The position numbers and the translations under genes are program-made. Under the pieces are notes generated by a model. That model worked only from the letters and a program-made list of their open reading frames with translations, searched no databases and was not told the DNA's origin. From contig NZ_LMBV01000004.1 in NCBI RefSeq assembly GCF_001439925.1, forward strand, positions 62,001 through 126,000: DNA of 64,000 bases, given 5' to 3'. Shown here piece after piece: positions 51,824 to 60,497 of the stretch. The DNA is from Peribacillus muralis (GTDB lineage: Bacteria > Bacillota > Bacilli > Bacillales > DSM-1321). How positions within the stretch are numbered: position 1 is the stretch's first letter; every line of letters starts with the position of its first letter.

Positions 51824-54233
51824 GATAAAGATGTTTAAAGATTGCATTGAAAAATTAACATTAGGTCATGAATTAAATAATGAAGAAAAAACCTATGTTC
51901 TATCTGTTGCAATTCTTTTCATCAAAAGTTATGAATCTGATAAAAGACATACATCATATTTAGAATTTGCATATTATATTATTTTAAAATATTCTACAAC
52001 TTATCAAGATTATAGGCCACTTTATGATTTCGCAATCAACTTTGGATTCTTTCCAATAGCAAAAGCTATACATGAAAATGTATTAATACCTGAAATGAAG
52101 TTAGTAGATGAATTAGCAAGCTTGAAATTAGATGAGTATCATTACGATAACTATACTGAAACACTTGAGCAACATACGAAGAGACAAGGATTATTAAATC
52201 ATGAAGGTCAAAATATTAGTTATATCGCTCCTACTTCCTATGGGAAAAGTTCGGTGATTATAGAGCATATAAAAAGTAACTTAAACCATAATAAGATAGG
52301 TATAATTGTACCCACAAAGTCTCTTTTGGCTCAAACTTATAAATTAGTGAGGACATCTGATTTAAATCGTAGAATAATTATACACGATGAGATGTATCGA
52401 GACGAAGAAAGTTTTGTTGGCGTATTAACTCAAGAAAGGGCCTTAAGATTGTTGGAAAATCATGATATAGGGTTTGATATACTCTATATTGATGAAGCAC
52501 ACAATTTATTTGAAAGAGATAGCAGGAGTATTTTACTTTCAAGACTTCTGAGGTTTAATGCCAAAAAAAATAAAAACCAAAAAGTAATTTATTTATCACC
52601 TCTCATAAATGATAGTAATAACCTTAGATTGGATTTTCAAAAAGAAATAGTTGAACAAAAAATAGAATTTAATATGAAGGAACCAGAGCTATATGAATAT
52701 AGGGAAGATCAAAGAATATTCTTATATAACAGATTTGTAAATGAGTTTTATCCAGCTGGTGATATAGCGATAAACGGAAATGAACCTGGGTATATAACTT
52801 ATATAAAGAAGAAAAAAGGTAATAAGAATTTTATTTATCATAAAGCACCCAGAAAAATTGAGGAATTTTCCAAAGAACTATCCCATAGTTTTCCAATTAA
52901 AAAAGTGAGTAGTGATACTGAGGATTTAATTAAGGAATTAGAGGAACTAGTACATAAAGATTTTTATATCACAAAGTTGTTGAAAAAAGGGATTATTTAT
53001 TTACATGGAAGAATGCCAGAGATTATAAAGGAATACCTAGAGTACAAATTTAAAAAAAATACTGATTTAAATATAGTAATAGCCAACAAAGTTATTTTGG
53101 AAGGAATAAACTTGCCTATTGACACCCTATTTATAATGCATTCAAATGGTTTAAGAGAAAAAGAGGTTACAAACTTAATTGGTAGGGTTAATAGGTTAAA
53201 TGAAATCTTCAGTGTCGATACAAATCAATTGGCTAAGCTGCTACCGTCAATCCATTTCCTTAATAGCAGATATAATAAGAAAAAAATTAAGATGGAGAAT
53301 TTGATAAGAAAATTAAGAAGTAATATTTTCTCAGATGATATTAAAAACCCAATACTAGTTGAATACGATATTACCCAGATTGAAGATGAAAGGGTAAAAG
53401 AAAAAATACAAGAAATTAAAAATAACGAAGATTTAGTATTAAAAGATTCAACAGACGAAATTGAAAAAATAAAGAGGGTTTTTATAAGATCAGGTTTAGA
53501 AGAGTTGTGTTCATTAACCGATAATTATCTTACAAGAATAGCTCAAAGAATCAAAAAGTTAAAAGGTAATAATAAATGGAATGAATTAGATATTATCGAC
53601 AAGGTTTACCACTTTTATATTTCCAAGTTTGTAAGAGATGACTTTTATGACTACGAAGTATATCGTTTGAAAAATGAGAAAGCAAGGAACTTCTACCGAG
53701 GACACCTTAGCGCCAGGAAAACAAATTCCTTAAAAGAGAATATAATTAGAACATATAACTATTTCAAAAGGCGAGTTAATGATGGCACAGCTAATTTATA
53801 TATAGGGTTAAGCTATGGTGAATTTGCACTCCCTACCGAAACTTATCAAGATAAGAATAAAGAGGTCTATGTAGACCTATCCACAAAAGGTGATGCAGAG
53901 TTAATTAACTTGGCGATTATAAAATTAAAGCTAGAGGACGACTTTATTAGTTATAAATTAAATAGGCTAATAGTTGTATTGTTTGAATTAAATATGATTT
54001 CTGAAAAGGAATATAATAATGTGGTTTATGGAACTAATGATGAGAAAAAGATTAATTTGATTAAAACAGGATTATCATTTAGTTTGTTAGCAAGGTTGCA
54101 AAAAGATGGTCAATTAAAAAATATTAGCTTGGATGTAAATAATAATCTAGCAGTAAATGTAGAGTTTTTGGATTATATGAACAGTCTAAATGGTTTTTAT
54201 CGTTATGAAATGGAGAAATACCTTACTTATTAA
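51783..54233 (+). CDS. HamB/AbpB-like superfamily 2 helicase of a defence pair
   Basis: The 816-residue protein has SF2 motifs in order: motif I IAPTSYGKSSVI (about residue 144), Ia IVPTKSLLAQ, motif II LYIDEAHNLFE (DEAH, about 236), III VIYLSPLI, V VILEGINLPIDTLF and VI NLIGRVNRLN (about 470). A long helical C-terminal region of about 330 residues follows. In Hachiman the helicase scans DNA and restrains the partner nuclease until damage or phage intermediates are met. ATG 51783 follows AAAGGGAGGATAATT inside the nuclease gene. A terminator at 54373-54405 closes the operon. Confidence 0.78.
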   Translation: MDSKEKMQLTRVNKIKMFKDCIEKLTLGHELNNEEKTYVLSVAILFIKSYESDKRHTSYLEFAYYIILKYSTTYQDYRPLYDFAINFGFFPIAKAIHENVLIPEMKLVDELASLKLDEYHYDNYTETLEQHTKRQGLLNHEGQNISYIAPTSYGKSSVIIEHIKSNLNHNKIGIIVPTKSLLAQTYKLVRTSDLNRRIIIHDEMYRDEESFVGVLTQERALRLLENHDIGFDILYIDEAHNLFERDSRSILLSRLLRFNAKKNKNQKVIYLSPLINDSNNLRLDFQKEIVEQKIEFNMKEPELYEYREDQRIFLYNRFVNEFYPAGDIAINGNEPGYITYIKKKKGNKNFIYHKAPRKIEEFSKELSHSFPIKKVSSDTEDLIKELEELVHKDFYITKLLKKGIIYLHGRMPEIIKEYLEYKFKKNTDLNIVIANKVILEGINLPIDTLFIMHSNGLREKEVTNLIGRVNRLNEIFSVDTNQLAKLLPSIHFLNSRYNKKKIKMENLIRKLRSNIFSDDIKNPILVEYDITQIEDERVKEKIQEIKNNEDLVLKDSTDEIEKIKRVFIRSGLEELCSLTDNYLTRIAQRIKKLKGNNKWNELDIIDKVYHFYISKFVRDDFYDYEVYRLKNEKARNFYRGHLSARKTNSLKENIIRTYNYFKRRVNDGTANLYIGLSYGEFALPTETYQDKNKEVYVDLSTKGDAELINLAIIKLKLEDDFISYKLNRLIVVLFELNMISEKEYNNVVYGTNDEKKINLIKTGLSFSLLARLQKDGQLKNISLDVNNNLAVNVEFLDYMNSLNGFYRYEMEKYLTY

Positions 54234-54372
54234 TATAAAATATCAATTTTATTTTACATTTTGTCCTGCTAAGTTAAATTTTGTTTGTTTTACTTTCTTC
54301 TACTATTATAGAAGGAACTCAGAAAATGAGAAGAGAAGTTGAAGTAAGAAGAATACGGTAAGCATTAATAAC

Positions 54373-54405
54373 TGGCATAGCCTAACTGGCTATGTCTTAT
54401 TTCTT
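54373..54405 (+). terminator. Terminator after the defence pair
   Basis: GGCATAGCC pairs with GGCTATGTC around TAACT and leads into a T-rich stretch. A poly-T run of about 16 follows at 54429-54445. Confidence 0.65.
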
Positions 54406-54476
54406 TTGAAATGAAATGGTTATTTTAAATTTTTTTTTTTTTTTTGATTTACACTTGACCCATCAATAGATACAAG

Positions 54477-54515
54477 CACCTCAGACAAAGAGTCTACATA
54501 TCTTAATCTGAGGTG
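54477..54515 (+). promoter_or_regulatory. Hairpin that hides the ribosome site of the 42-aa ORF
   Basis: CACCTCAGA at 54477-54485 is exactly complementary to TCTGAGGTG at 54507-54515, and the right arm contains the GAGGTG ribosome site of the ORF at 54522. Folding would block translation. This is a typical device for silencing read-through transcripts or for temperature, protein or antisense control. Confidence 0.5.
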
Positions 54516-54521
54516 ATCATC

Positions 54522-54650
54522 ATGGAACTCAAAGTAACATTCATCAACGAACCTGATATCGAACTTATAGCTGAAGCACTAATTGAACTTTCTGATAGAA
54601 CCTACAAGAAGAACTACAAAAAAGAACAACCACTAAAAAAAGCTGAGTAA
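54522..54650 (+). CDS. 42-aa ORF next to attR
   Basis: ATG 54522 follows GAGGTGATCATC. The product reads MELKVTFINEPDIELIAEAL and ends in a lysine-rich tail (KKNYKKEQPLKK). Similar short proteins with a K-V-T-x-I-N-x-P-D start are frequent in Firmicutes phages and have no known role. Its place beside attR, with its own hairpin-controlled leader and terminator (54662-54693), makes a recombination directionality factor one possibility among several. I see no direct evidence for that. Confidence 0.55.
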   Translation: MELKVTFINEPDIELIAEALIELSDRTYKKNYKKEQPLKKAE

Positions 54651-54661
54651 TTCCTCAAACG

Positions 54662-54693
54662 ACCTGTATGCCATTTCGGTGCACAGGTTTTTT
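54662..54693 (+). terminator. Last terminator of the element
   Basis: ACCTGT pairs with ACAGGT across a loop of about 15 bases, followed by a T-rich run. It insulates the host gene remainder from element transcription. Confidence 0.6.
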
Positions 54694-54748
54694 TCTTTTT
54701 TCTTTAAGTATCAATACTTCTTTAACCCAATAAATTAGAAATTTAACA

Positions 54749-54760
54749 GATATCAAATTT
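54749..54760 (+). mobile_element. attR, right junction of the integrated element
   Basis: GATATCAAATTT carries the AAATTT core (54755-54760) shared with attL at 39696-39701. Immediately after it the host frame resumes with CTC GAT GGT, in phase with codon 31 of the 5' gene part. Confidence 0.8.
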
Positions 54761-55375
54761 CTCGATGGTGCTTATGTGTATGAAGTGAACTATAGTGAAG
54801 GTCTTTATATCGAAAAAACGTTGCAATCGATAAATGAATATGAAGGTGAAATTCTTTATCCAAAGGAACAAATCGATATTGAATATAAATTTTTATTAGG
54901 CGACTTAGTCCAGGTAGATGGGTATGAACAGGATTATTTCAAGATTATCGGCTATCGAACGGAAATTTGGCGCTATAAGGAAAATGCCTGGGAAGATATC
55001 ATCTATGAATTATCTAGAATCTCAGATGGTGAATGGCTTGAAGCGCATGAGGAAGAATTGACGTTAATAGCCGATGCTAAGCGTGCAGATGCGATTATTC
55101 AAAAATTAGGGCTGCTCCTTTCTAAAAAGAATAATGAGCTTGCTATCATTGCTAAACAAAACAACCCTGGTAAAGGTGAGCGAGATATGACAATGACAAA
55201 AAATGAAAAAAAGGAAATGATTGATGGGCTTTTGGATTTATATAATGATTACTGTAAGCTCTATGAGCATTTTGGCGATGATGAATATCGTCATATCATG
55301 AAAATCGCACTTGCTAAAATTGAAAAGGCGGCAGAGGAAATTTATCCAGATCATAAAAAGAAGCAAACGAAGTGA
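54761..55375 (+). pseudogene. yodN: 3' part of the split gene (positional yodN)
   Basis: From the attR core the host frame reads LDGAYVYEVNYSEGLYIEKT and stays open for 204 codons. Joined to codons 1-31 at 39609-39701 it gives 235 residues without frameshift. The protein starts with a KOW/SH3-like stretch (FKLGDTVVITMYGTVGKITDV), continues with ILYPKEQIDIEYKFLLGDLVQVDGYEQDYF, and ends with a helical charged domain. A GTG at 54776 could allow a shortened product, but no ribosome site precedes it. Function unknown. The name follows gene order only. Confidence 0.8.
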
Positions 55376-55507
55376 AGGCTTCGATACAAAATGGCATGGA
55401 ATGTCCCAAAAAAAGCGGGCTTTTCCTTGTGAATGACCATTATGCCATCCCTAACTGGAATATTTGTCTCTAACCATTCATACACCTTTAATTAAGGGGG
55501 CGATGAT

Positions 55508-55678
55508 TTGCGAGAAATTGAGGTTTTTATTGATACAGAAGAGATAGCGGAATTCTTTTTTCAAGAATTGATAAGACGGGGCTATCTTCCAACAGAAGCT
55601 GAAGTTGAAGATCTTGCTGACATCACATTCGAATATCTTCTTGAGAAATGCATAATTGATGAAGAAGTCGATGAATAG
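55508..55678 (+). CDS. yozD: YozD-like small protein, 56 aa
   Basis: The frame opens with TTG at 55508, seven bases after AAGGGGG. The product (REIEVFIDTEEIAEFFFQEL, then RGYLPTEAEVEDLADITF) closely follows the YozD pattern of B. subtilis, a small acidic helical protein of unknown function next to yodN. The non-ATG start makes it easy to miss. Confidence 0.8.
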   Translation: MREIEVFIDTEEIAEFFFQELIRRGYLPTEAEVEDLADITFEYLLEKCIIDEEVDE

Positions 55679-55734
55679 CCTGGTCATTAGAGGCTAAGAA
55701 GCTTCCTTTCCCTTAATTAAAAAAACATTTAAAA

Positions 55735-55758
55735 GACGGCGGACCTCCGCCGTTTTGT
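55735..55758 (+). terminator. Terminator after yozD
   Basis: ACGGCGG pairs with CCGCCGT around a short loop, followed by TTTGTTT. Confidence 0.75.
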
Positions 55759-55918
55759 TTGCAGTGGATGAGTGGGATTCACATGCCTTGATAATGTTCG
55801 TAAGTCTCCTTAACTTTTCACGGGTTTGAATAAGGATCGATTTTCCTAACTTGTGGTTGATATGGTATAGTTGTTTTTGAATATCATTTCAACCACAAGT
55901 TTAGGAGGACATAGTTAA

Positions 55919-56623
55919 ATGAGCGTACATATTGGTGCAAAAGAAAATGAAATTGCGGAAACGGTCTTACTTCCTGGAGACCCATTGCGTGCAAAATATA
56001 TTGCTGAAACATTTTTAGAGGATGCCAAGCTTTACAATGAAGTACGAAACATGTTTGGATATACAGGTACTTATAAAGGAAAACGCATTTCTGTCCAAGG
56101 TACAGGTATGGGTGTCCCATCCATTTCAATCTATGTGAATGAATTGATGAATAGCTATAATGTCCAGAAGCTGATTCGTGTCGGGACTGCTGGGGCCATC
56201 CAAAAGGATGTAAAGGTCAGGGATGTAATCCTTGCAATGAGCGCATCAACCGACTCGCAAATGAACCGCATGACCTTCGGTGGAGTAGACTTTGCCCCGA
56301 CTGCTGATTTCGATTTATTAAGAAAAGCTTATGACGCAGGTACGGCTAAAGGATTGCAATTGAAGGTCGGCAATGTATTTACTGCAGATCAGTTTTATAA
56401 CGATAATAGTGAATTGGAAAAATGGGCAAAATACCAAATATTAGCGATAGAAATGGAGTCAGCTGCCTTATATACCCTTGCAGCTAAATTCGGGCGCCAA
56501 GCTTTATCGGTATTGACCATTTCCGATCACATTTTAACTGGTGAGGAAACGTCGTCAGAGGAGCGTCAGTCAACATTTAACGAAATGGTCGAGGTGGCCC
56601 TGGAAGCAGCTATACAAGACTGA
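55919..56623 (+). CDS. deoD: Purine nucleoside phosphorylase DeoD
   Basis: The 234-residue enzyme matches the hexameric E. coli-type family: [15 protein letters not shown] (phosphate-binding, about residue 18-32), [19 protein letters not shown] (about 85-93) and IEMESAALY (substrate ribose Glu, about 178). It phosphorolyses purine (deoxy)nucleosides to base plus ribose-1-phosphate. TAGGAGGACA precedes the ATG. A TATAGTTG at about 55864 fits a -10. Position between yozD and ctpA is as in B. subtilis. Confidence 0.96.
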   Translation: MSVHIGAKENEIAETVLLPGDPLRAKYIAETFLEDAKLYNEVRNMFGYTGTYKGKRISVQGTGMGVPSISIYVNELMNSYNVQKLIRVGTAGAIQKDVKVRDVILAMSASTDSQMNRMTFGGVDFAPTADFDLLRKAYDAGTAKGLQLKVGNVFTADQFYNDNSELEKWAKYQILAIEMESAALYTLAAKFGRQALSVLTISDHILTGEETSSEERQSTFNEMVEVALEAAIQD

Positions 56624-56878
56624 TAATTCGAAAATGATAATCTGGCGGGTAGCCAGGAATAAATGCTGCTGTATAAATGCAGGATCGGATATAATCCCAT
56701 TTATTCGAGGGTATCCGCATTTTTCAATGTAACGAATAATCGGCTAAGAGGGCAGGTTTCTCCTATATTTGAGAGCGCTTAAAAAATATACATATATATA
56801 AATTGTTATTTTTGATAACTATTATTTTTCGATTAACATCAAAGCTGATAAAATGGAAACTAATCGTTAATATTTGTC

Positions 56879-58366
56879 ATGAAGAATGAAAGTGGTGAAG
56901 CATCAGTGGAAGAAGAAAATCAGGAACAGCCCAAAGAGGCAGGGAAATTCATTAAAATAAAGAAGTTTACGTTCATTATGGGGATTTTCTTACTCATATT
57001 CCTAACCGCAGGGATTACGACAATAGCTTTGATCTTTGGAGATGATAAAGTAGATCCAACGGTACAGGATAAACATTCGCAATTCGAAAAACTGTTTTCT
57101 ACATACGATACGATAAAGGATAATTACTACAAAGACATCGATGAAGACAAGCTGGTTGACGGTGCCATTAATGGCATGATTAAATCCCTGGATGATCCAT
57201 ACTCCGCTTATATGGATAAAAAGGAAGCATCGAGTTTTCATGAGAGCATTTCCTCATCCTTCGAAGGTATCGGTGCGGAGATACAAGAGCAGGATGGACA
57301 CATAATGGTCGTCTCCCCGATAAAAGGATCTCCTGCAGAAAAAGCGGGGATAAAACCGAATGATATCGTCTTAAGTGTGGATGGAAAAAGCGTAAAAGGG
57401 CTAAGTTCTTCTGAAGCTGTCCTGAAGATCAGGGGCGAAAAAGGAACGAAAGTTAATTTAACCATCTCAAGAGCAGGTGAGACGGACCCGATTGATTTCA
57501 CGATTAAACGTGACACGATTCCAATCGAAACTGTTTATGCCGAAATGCTTGACGATGGTGTCGCAAAAATTCAAGTGACCAGCTTTTCCGAACATACGGT
57601 GGAAGAGTTGAAAACGTCGCTTGAAGAAATGTCGAAGAAGGATATGAATGGTCTCGTTCTGGATTTACGAGGAAACCCAGGGGGACTGCTTGACCAAGCG
57701 ATAGATATGGCAAGTCTGTTCATACCGAACGGGGAAGTGGTTCTTCAAGTTGAGAACCGCAATGGAAATAAAGAAGTGTATAAATCGAACAATGATGGTG
57801 CGTTGAAGAAGGTCCCGGTAGTTGTGTTAATCGATGATGGCAGTGCAAGTGCATCTGAAATCGTCGCGGCAGCTGTCCGTGAATCTGCCGACATTCCTTT
57901 GGTTGGGGTTAAATCGTTTGGTAAAGGAACTGTACAGACTGCCGAAGACTTCGATGATGGCTCTAACTTTAAATACACAGCAGCTAAATGGTTGACTCCT
58001 GAAGGCAATTGGATCCATAAAAAAGGGATCAAGCCTGATATTGAGGTGAAGCTTCCTGATTATGCCAGCCTTCCGTACATCTCGCCGGATAAGGAATTGA
58101 AAGAATCAGATTCCTCCAATGAAGTGAAAGCGGCAGAAAAGATGCTGAAGGAAGCAGGCCAAGATCCAGGCAAGATAGACGGATTCTTTGATGAAGAAAC
58201 CACGAATGCAGTCAAAGCATTCCAAAGGGATCAAAAAATCAAAGAAACTGGGATCATTAAAGATGATACAACTGTGAAATTGATGGAGGCTATCCGAGAT
58301 AAAATCCTGAAAAACGATACACAATTGAAAAAAGCGGTAGAGGTAGTAAAGAAAGAAATCAAGTAA
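56879..58366 (+). CDS. ctpA: C-terminal processing peptidase (S41), CtpA type
   Basis: Order: cytosolic N-terminus, one membrane helix (about residues 30-52), a helical stretch with KSLDDPYSAYMDKKEA, a PDZ domain (about 100-190, GIGAEIQEQDGHIMV), the S41 protease domain with LRGNPGG, the nucleophile in DDGSASASEI (about 325) and lysine in SFGKGTVQ (about 350), and a C-terminal peptidoglycan-binding domain (KMLKEAGQDPGKIDGFFDEE). It trims extracytoplasmic proteins. The ATG at 56879 has no clear ribosome site; the GTG at 56906 behind AAAGTGGTGA is an alternative start. A strong terminator follows. Confidence 0.92.
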   Translation: MKNESGEASVEEENQEQPKEAGKFIKIKKFTFIMGIFLLIFLTAGITTIALIFGDDKVDPTVQDKHSQFEKLFSTYDTIKDNYYKDIDEDKLVDGAINGMIKSLDDPYSAYMDKKEASSFHESISSSFEGIGAEIQEQDGHIMVVSPIKGSPAEKAGIKPNDIVLSVDGKSVKGLSSSEAVLKIRGEKGTKVNLTISRAGETDPIDFTIKRDTIPIETVYAEMLDDGVAKIQVTSFSEHTVEELKTSLEEMSKKDMNGLVLDLRGNPGGLLDQAIDMASLFIPNGEVVLQVENRNGNKEVYKSNNDGALKKVPVVVLIDDGSASASEIVAAAVRESADIPLVGVKSFGKGTVQTAEDFDDGSNFKYTAAKWLTPEGNWIHKKGIKPDIEVKLPDYASLPYISPDKELKESDSSNEVKAAEKMLKEAGQDPGKIDGFFDEETTNAVKAFQRDQKIKETGIIKDDTTVKLMEAIRDKILKNDTQLKKAVEVVKKEIK

Positions 58367-58431
58367 ACGTAAGAAGCCTGTCAGTAAATTGTATCCTTCA
58401 AAGGACATTTTAAAAAGAGACAACTTGAAAG

Positions 58432-58470
58432 AGATGCTGTCTGCATTTTGCAGGCGGCATCTTTTTTTTA
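58432..58470 (+). terminator. Terminator after ctpA
   Basis: GATGCTGTCTGCA pairs with TGCAGGCGGCATC around TTT and is followed by eight T residues. Confidence 0.85.
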
Positions 58471-58517
58471 TTTTACAGTCTTGGATGTGCCTCCGGTTTT
58501 GGCGAACTGTACTTGGT

Positions 58518-58660
58518 CCGTTTCATTTCACTGCAGGTGCTTAGCTTTCCAGAGGGCGGTCCTTGAACCTCATCGGCTTTCAGCCTACGGGGTCTCAAGT
58601 AGACACGCATTTCCCTTAGGAGTCTCGCCGCCTTGCGTTCCATTCCACTTTGCGTGAAAA
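58518..58660 (+). repeat. GC-rich dispersed repeat, diverged copy
   Basis: The order CTGCAGGTGCTTAGCTTTCC, GGCGGTCC, CATCGGCTTTCAGCCTACGG, then CACGCATTTCCCTTAGGAG follows the long copy at 28395 (inverted there) with many substitutions. The nearby TGCGTGAAAACGAAGATGG also occurs beside that copy. It is in direct orientation relative to 13588. No gene. Confidence 0.65.
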
Positions 58661-58741
58661 CGAAGATGGAATCCTGATTGTCCCCAGTTTTGGAGTATAT
58701 GCACTTTGCTCTGTCATTAAAAAACTAGACAGTTTTCTTTC

Positions 58742-58935
58742 AAATGCTTATTCCATTAAACCAGTTCACATAATTAAATAGTTCGTTCTTTAAGTCGGAT
58801 ACGAACGACTTGAAATGGTGTTTTTTTTACTAAGTTTGTCTTAATAATTTTACATGTTGGTTCCGCTATCGCATTCTCATAGGAGTAGCCTTTCATATTT
58901 AAAGAACGCTTAACTCTTCGTAATAATTCGTGCTT
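58742..58935 (-). pseudogene. IS3-family (IS150-type) transposase C-terminal relic
   Basis: The reverse strand reads RSLNMKGYSYENAIAEPTCK, then IIKTNLVKKTPF, which is the DDE integrase core around the last catalytic glutamate of IS3-type OrfB. After a +1 frameshift it continues ELFNYVNWFNGISI, the usual C-terminal block. Stops, the frameshift and the missing N-terminal two thirds show that it is dead. The TCATTAAAAAACTAGACAG at 58717-58735 resembles an IS3-type end. Confidence 0.7.
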
Positions 58936-59041
58936 CTTGGAATCTTAAGGACGTTGCACGTTGCTGACCCGAGTATTTGTGAGCATTGTTACCCTTCACA
59001 TTTATCAATCTTTATTCTACCTGCTTATTTATCTTCATTAC

Positions 59042-59299
59042 CTAGGCTAACTCGACTTGATCAGGCGTTATTTGGTTTTTTTCTTTAAACGAATCTGCGT
59101 TGCGTTGTTGACTAAACCATTTCCCAGTATTGAGGAAGTCAGGTCGTATTCTCTGATAATGTCTTTCCGTAGCTTTCCATTTGTTCTTTGAATTCTTAAA
59201 AGAATGTCTACGCTCTCGTTTAGTCAATTTCCTTATTTCGTAGTTTTTGTTAAATATACCGACCTTAAAATAATTGTCTAACTTAGGGAGCCAATTCAA
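59042..59299 (-). CDS. Doubtful ORF upstream of the IS3 relic, 85 aa
   Basis: The frame MNWLPKLDNYFKVGIFNK...QITPDQVELA is open on the reverse strand, but I find no family and no convincing ribosome site. The composition is strongly basic and polar, which fits degraded transposase or chance coding. It lies directly upstream, on the same strand, of the IS3-type relic and may be part of the same decayed mobile stretch. The rest of the 58367-59460 gap shows only the repeat, the relic and a promoter region. Confidence 0.2.
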   Translation of the reverse strand: MNWLPKLDNYFKVGIFNKNYEIRKLTKRERRHSFKNSKNKWKATERHYQRIRPDFLNTGKWFSQQRNADSFKEKNQITPDQVELA

Positions 59300-59460
59300 T
59301 GTAATCCCTTAAAAATCCTTATACGATTGAGACACACACAAGCTTTATTTTAATGCAGAGTTGATTGGAGCAGAAAGGGAGTGACGGAATATTTGTAATT
59401 GAATGCATAATAATCCATTAAAAGGTAAAAATAGAATTAATTTTCCGACGAGGTGAGGTA

Positions 59461-60348
59461 ATGAAAGAAAAGGTACTGTACATATATCTAGTGATCATGA
59501 TACTGGCAGGATGCACCTATGCCCCTTTACCGAAACAAAATGGAAATGCAGGCACGGAAAAAAACTTAACCAATGAAAGAATCCATGACAGCGTGAAGAC
59601 ATTTTTATTAATTGGCGTCGATTCCAGGGGGGAGAAAAAATCCCGATCGGATGCGATCATGTTGGCGAGATACTTTCCTGAACAAGGAAAACTGAAACTT
59701 GCTTCAATCATGCGTGACAGCTATGTTAAAATCCCAGGTGATCACCCTCGATACAATAAGATAAATGCAGCCTATTACTATGGCGGAAAGGAATTGCTCA
59801 AGAAAACGATCCATGAAAACTTTGGTGTACAAGTCGACCATGTAGCTGTGATAGATTTCCATGGATTTGTAAAAATGGTGGACTTGCTTGCCCCTGAGGG
59901 GGTCGTGGTGGATGTCGATCAGAAAATCATAGATGATATGAGCATCCAAGCAAGCATTGGTAAAAATGTATTGCATGGTGAGGAGATATTGAAATATGTC
60001 CGCTTTAGGCATGACGATGAAAGTGATTTCGGAAGGGTGGACAGGCAGCAAGAGATATTGCTTCAATTAAAAAACGGATTCATCAATCAAATCTCGTCCT
60101 TTGAAGGAGTGGTAGCCCTTCCAAGCATGATCGAACAAGGCCTCTCCTATTTAGATACTGATATTGGGCTGAAAACGATATTGGAAATGGGCCCAAAAGC
60201 CGTCTTTCATGCACCGGACACCGTCGAAACGATGAGAATTCCTGTCGAAGGAAGCTTTAAAGATGAAGAATATCCAGAAATCGGGGCTGTGTTGGAGATG
60301 GATGATACGAAAAATAAGAAGGCGCTCCAAGAATTCTTTTCAAACTAG
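59461..60348 (+). CDS. LytR-CpsA-Psr (LCP) family lipoprotein
   Basis: A lipobox MILAGC (cysteine at about residue 18) replaces the usual single membrane helix of the family. The LCP domain follows: FLLIGVDSRG (about residue 49-58), RSDAIMLARYFPE, ASIMRDSYVKIPG (the catalytic arginine region), NKINAAYYYGG and the KYVRFRHDDESDFGRVDRQQ block. LCP enzymes attach anionic polymers to peptidoglycan outside the cell. GACGAGGTGAGG precedes the ATG. It is monocistronic. Confidence 0.88.
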   Translation: MKEKVLYIYLVIMILAGCTYAPLPKQNGNAGTEKNLTNERIHDSVKTFLLIGVDSRGEKKSRSDAIMLARYFPEQGKLKLASIMRDSYVKIPGDHPRYNKINAAYYYGGKELLKKTIHENFGVQVDHVAVIDFHGFVKMVDLLAPEGVVVDVDQKIIDDMSIQASIGKNVLHGEEILKYVRFRHDDESDFGRVDRQQEILLQLKNGFINQISSFEGVVALPSMIEQGLSYLDTDIGLKTILEMGPKAVFHAPDTVETMRIPVEGSFKDEEYPEIGAVLEMDDTKNKKALQEFFSN

Positions 60349-60432
60349 CATGGGGGAAGACTCTAACTGATGAAAACCAGCAATCTAGAATGAATTATAT
60401 AATAAACCTCGTTAGAATAAATAATAAAATAT

Positions 60433-60472
60433 AAAAAAACGAGAATGGATTTGAAATCCATCTCGTTTTTTT
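60433..60472. terminator. Bidirectional terminator
   Basis: AAAAAAACGAGAATGGATTT pairs with its near-inverse ending in TCTCGTTTTTTT. It lies 85 bases after the LCP gene and 25 bases beyond the end of the convergent mtnA gene, so it can serve both. Confidence 0.85.
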
Positions 60473-60497
60473 AGTCACCATTTAAATGAAAGAAATC

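Larger units (their letters stand above)
39702..54760 (+). mobile_element. 15.06-kb serine-integrase element, phage-satellite-like
   Basis: The boundaries are set by the AAATTT cores and by exact restoration of the interrupted host frame. The element is visibly more AT-rich than its flanks. Genes in order: serine integrase, replication-type protein, several small DNA-binding and unknown proteins, one reverse-strand HNH-type gene, prohead protease-capsid fusion, tail-tube-like protein, small terminase, nuclease and helicase, and a 42-residue ORF by attR. There is no portal, large terminase, tape measure, baseplate or lysis gene. The size and composition fit a PICI-type satellite more than a prophage or a conjugative element; no relaxase or type IV secretion gene is present. 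Confidence 0.85.

Noticed and set aside
39702-54760. Interpretation as a complete prophage or an ICE
   Set aside because: No portal, large terminase, tail tape measure, lysis, relaxase or conjugation genes are present in about 15 kb.
58448-58657. 69-codon frame across the GC-rich repeat after ctpA
   Set aside because: The repeat is non-coding at its other locations and the frame is not kept between copies.
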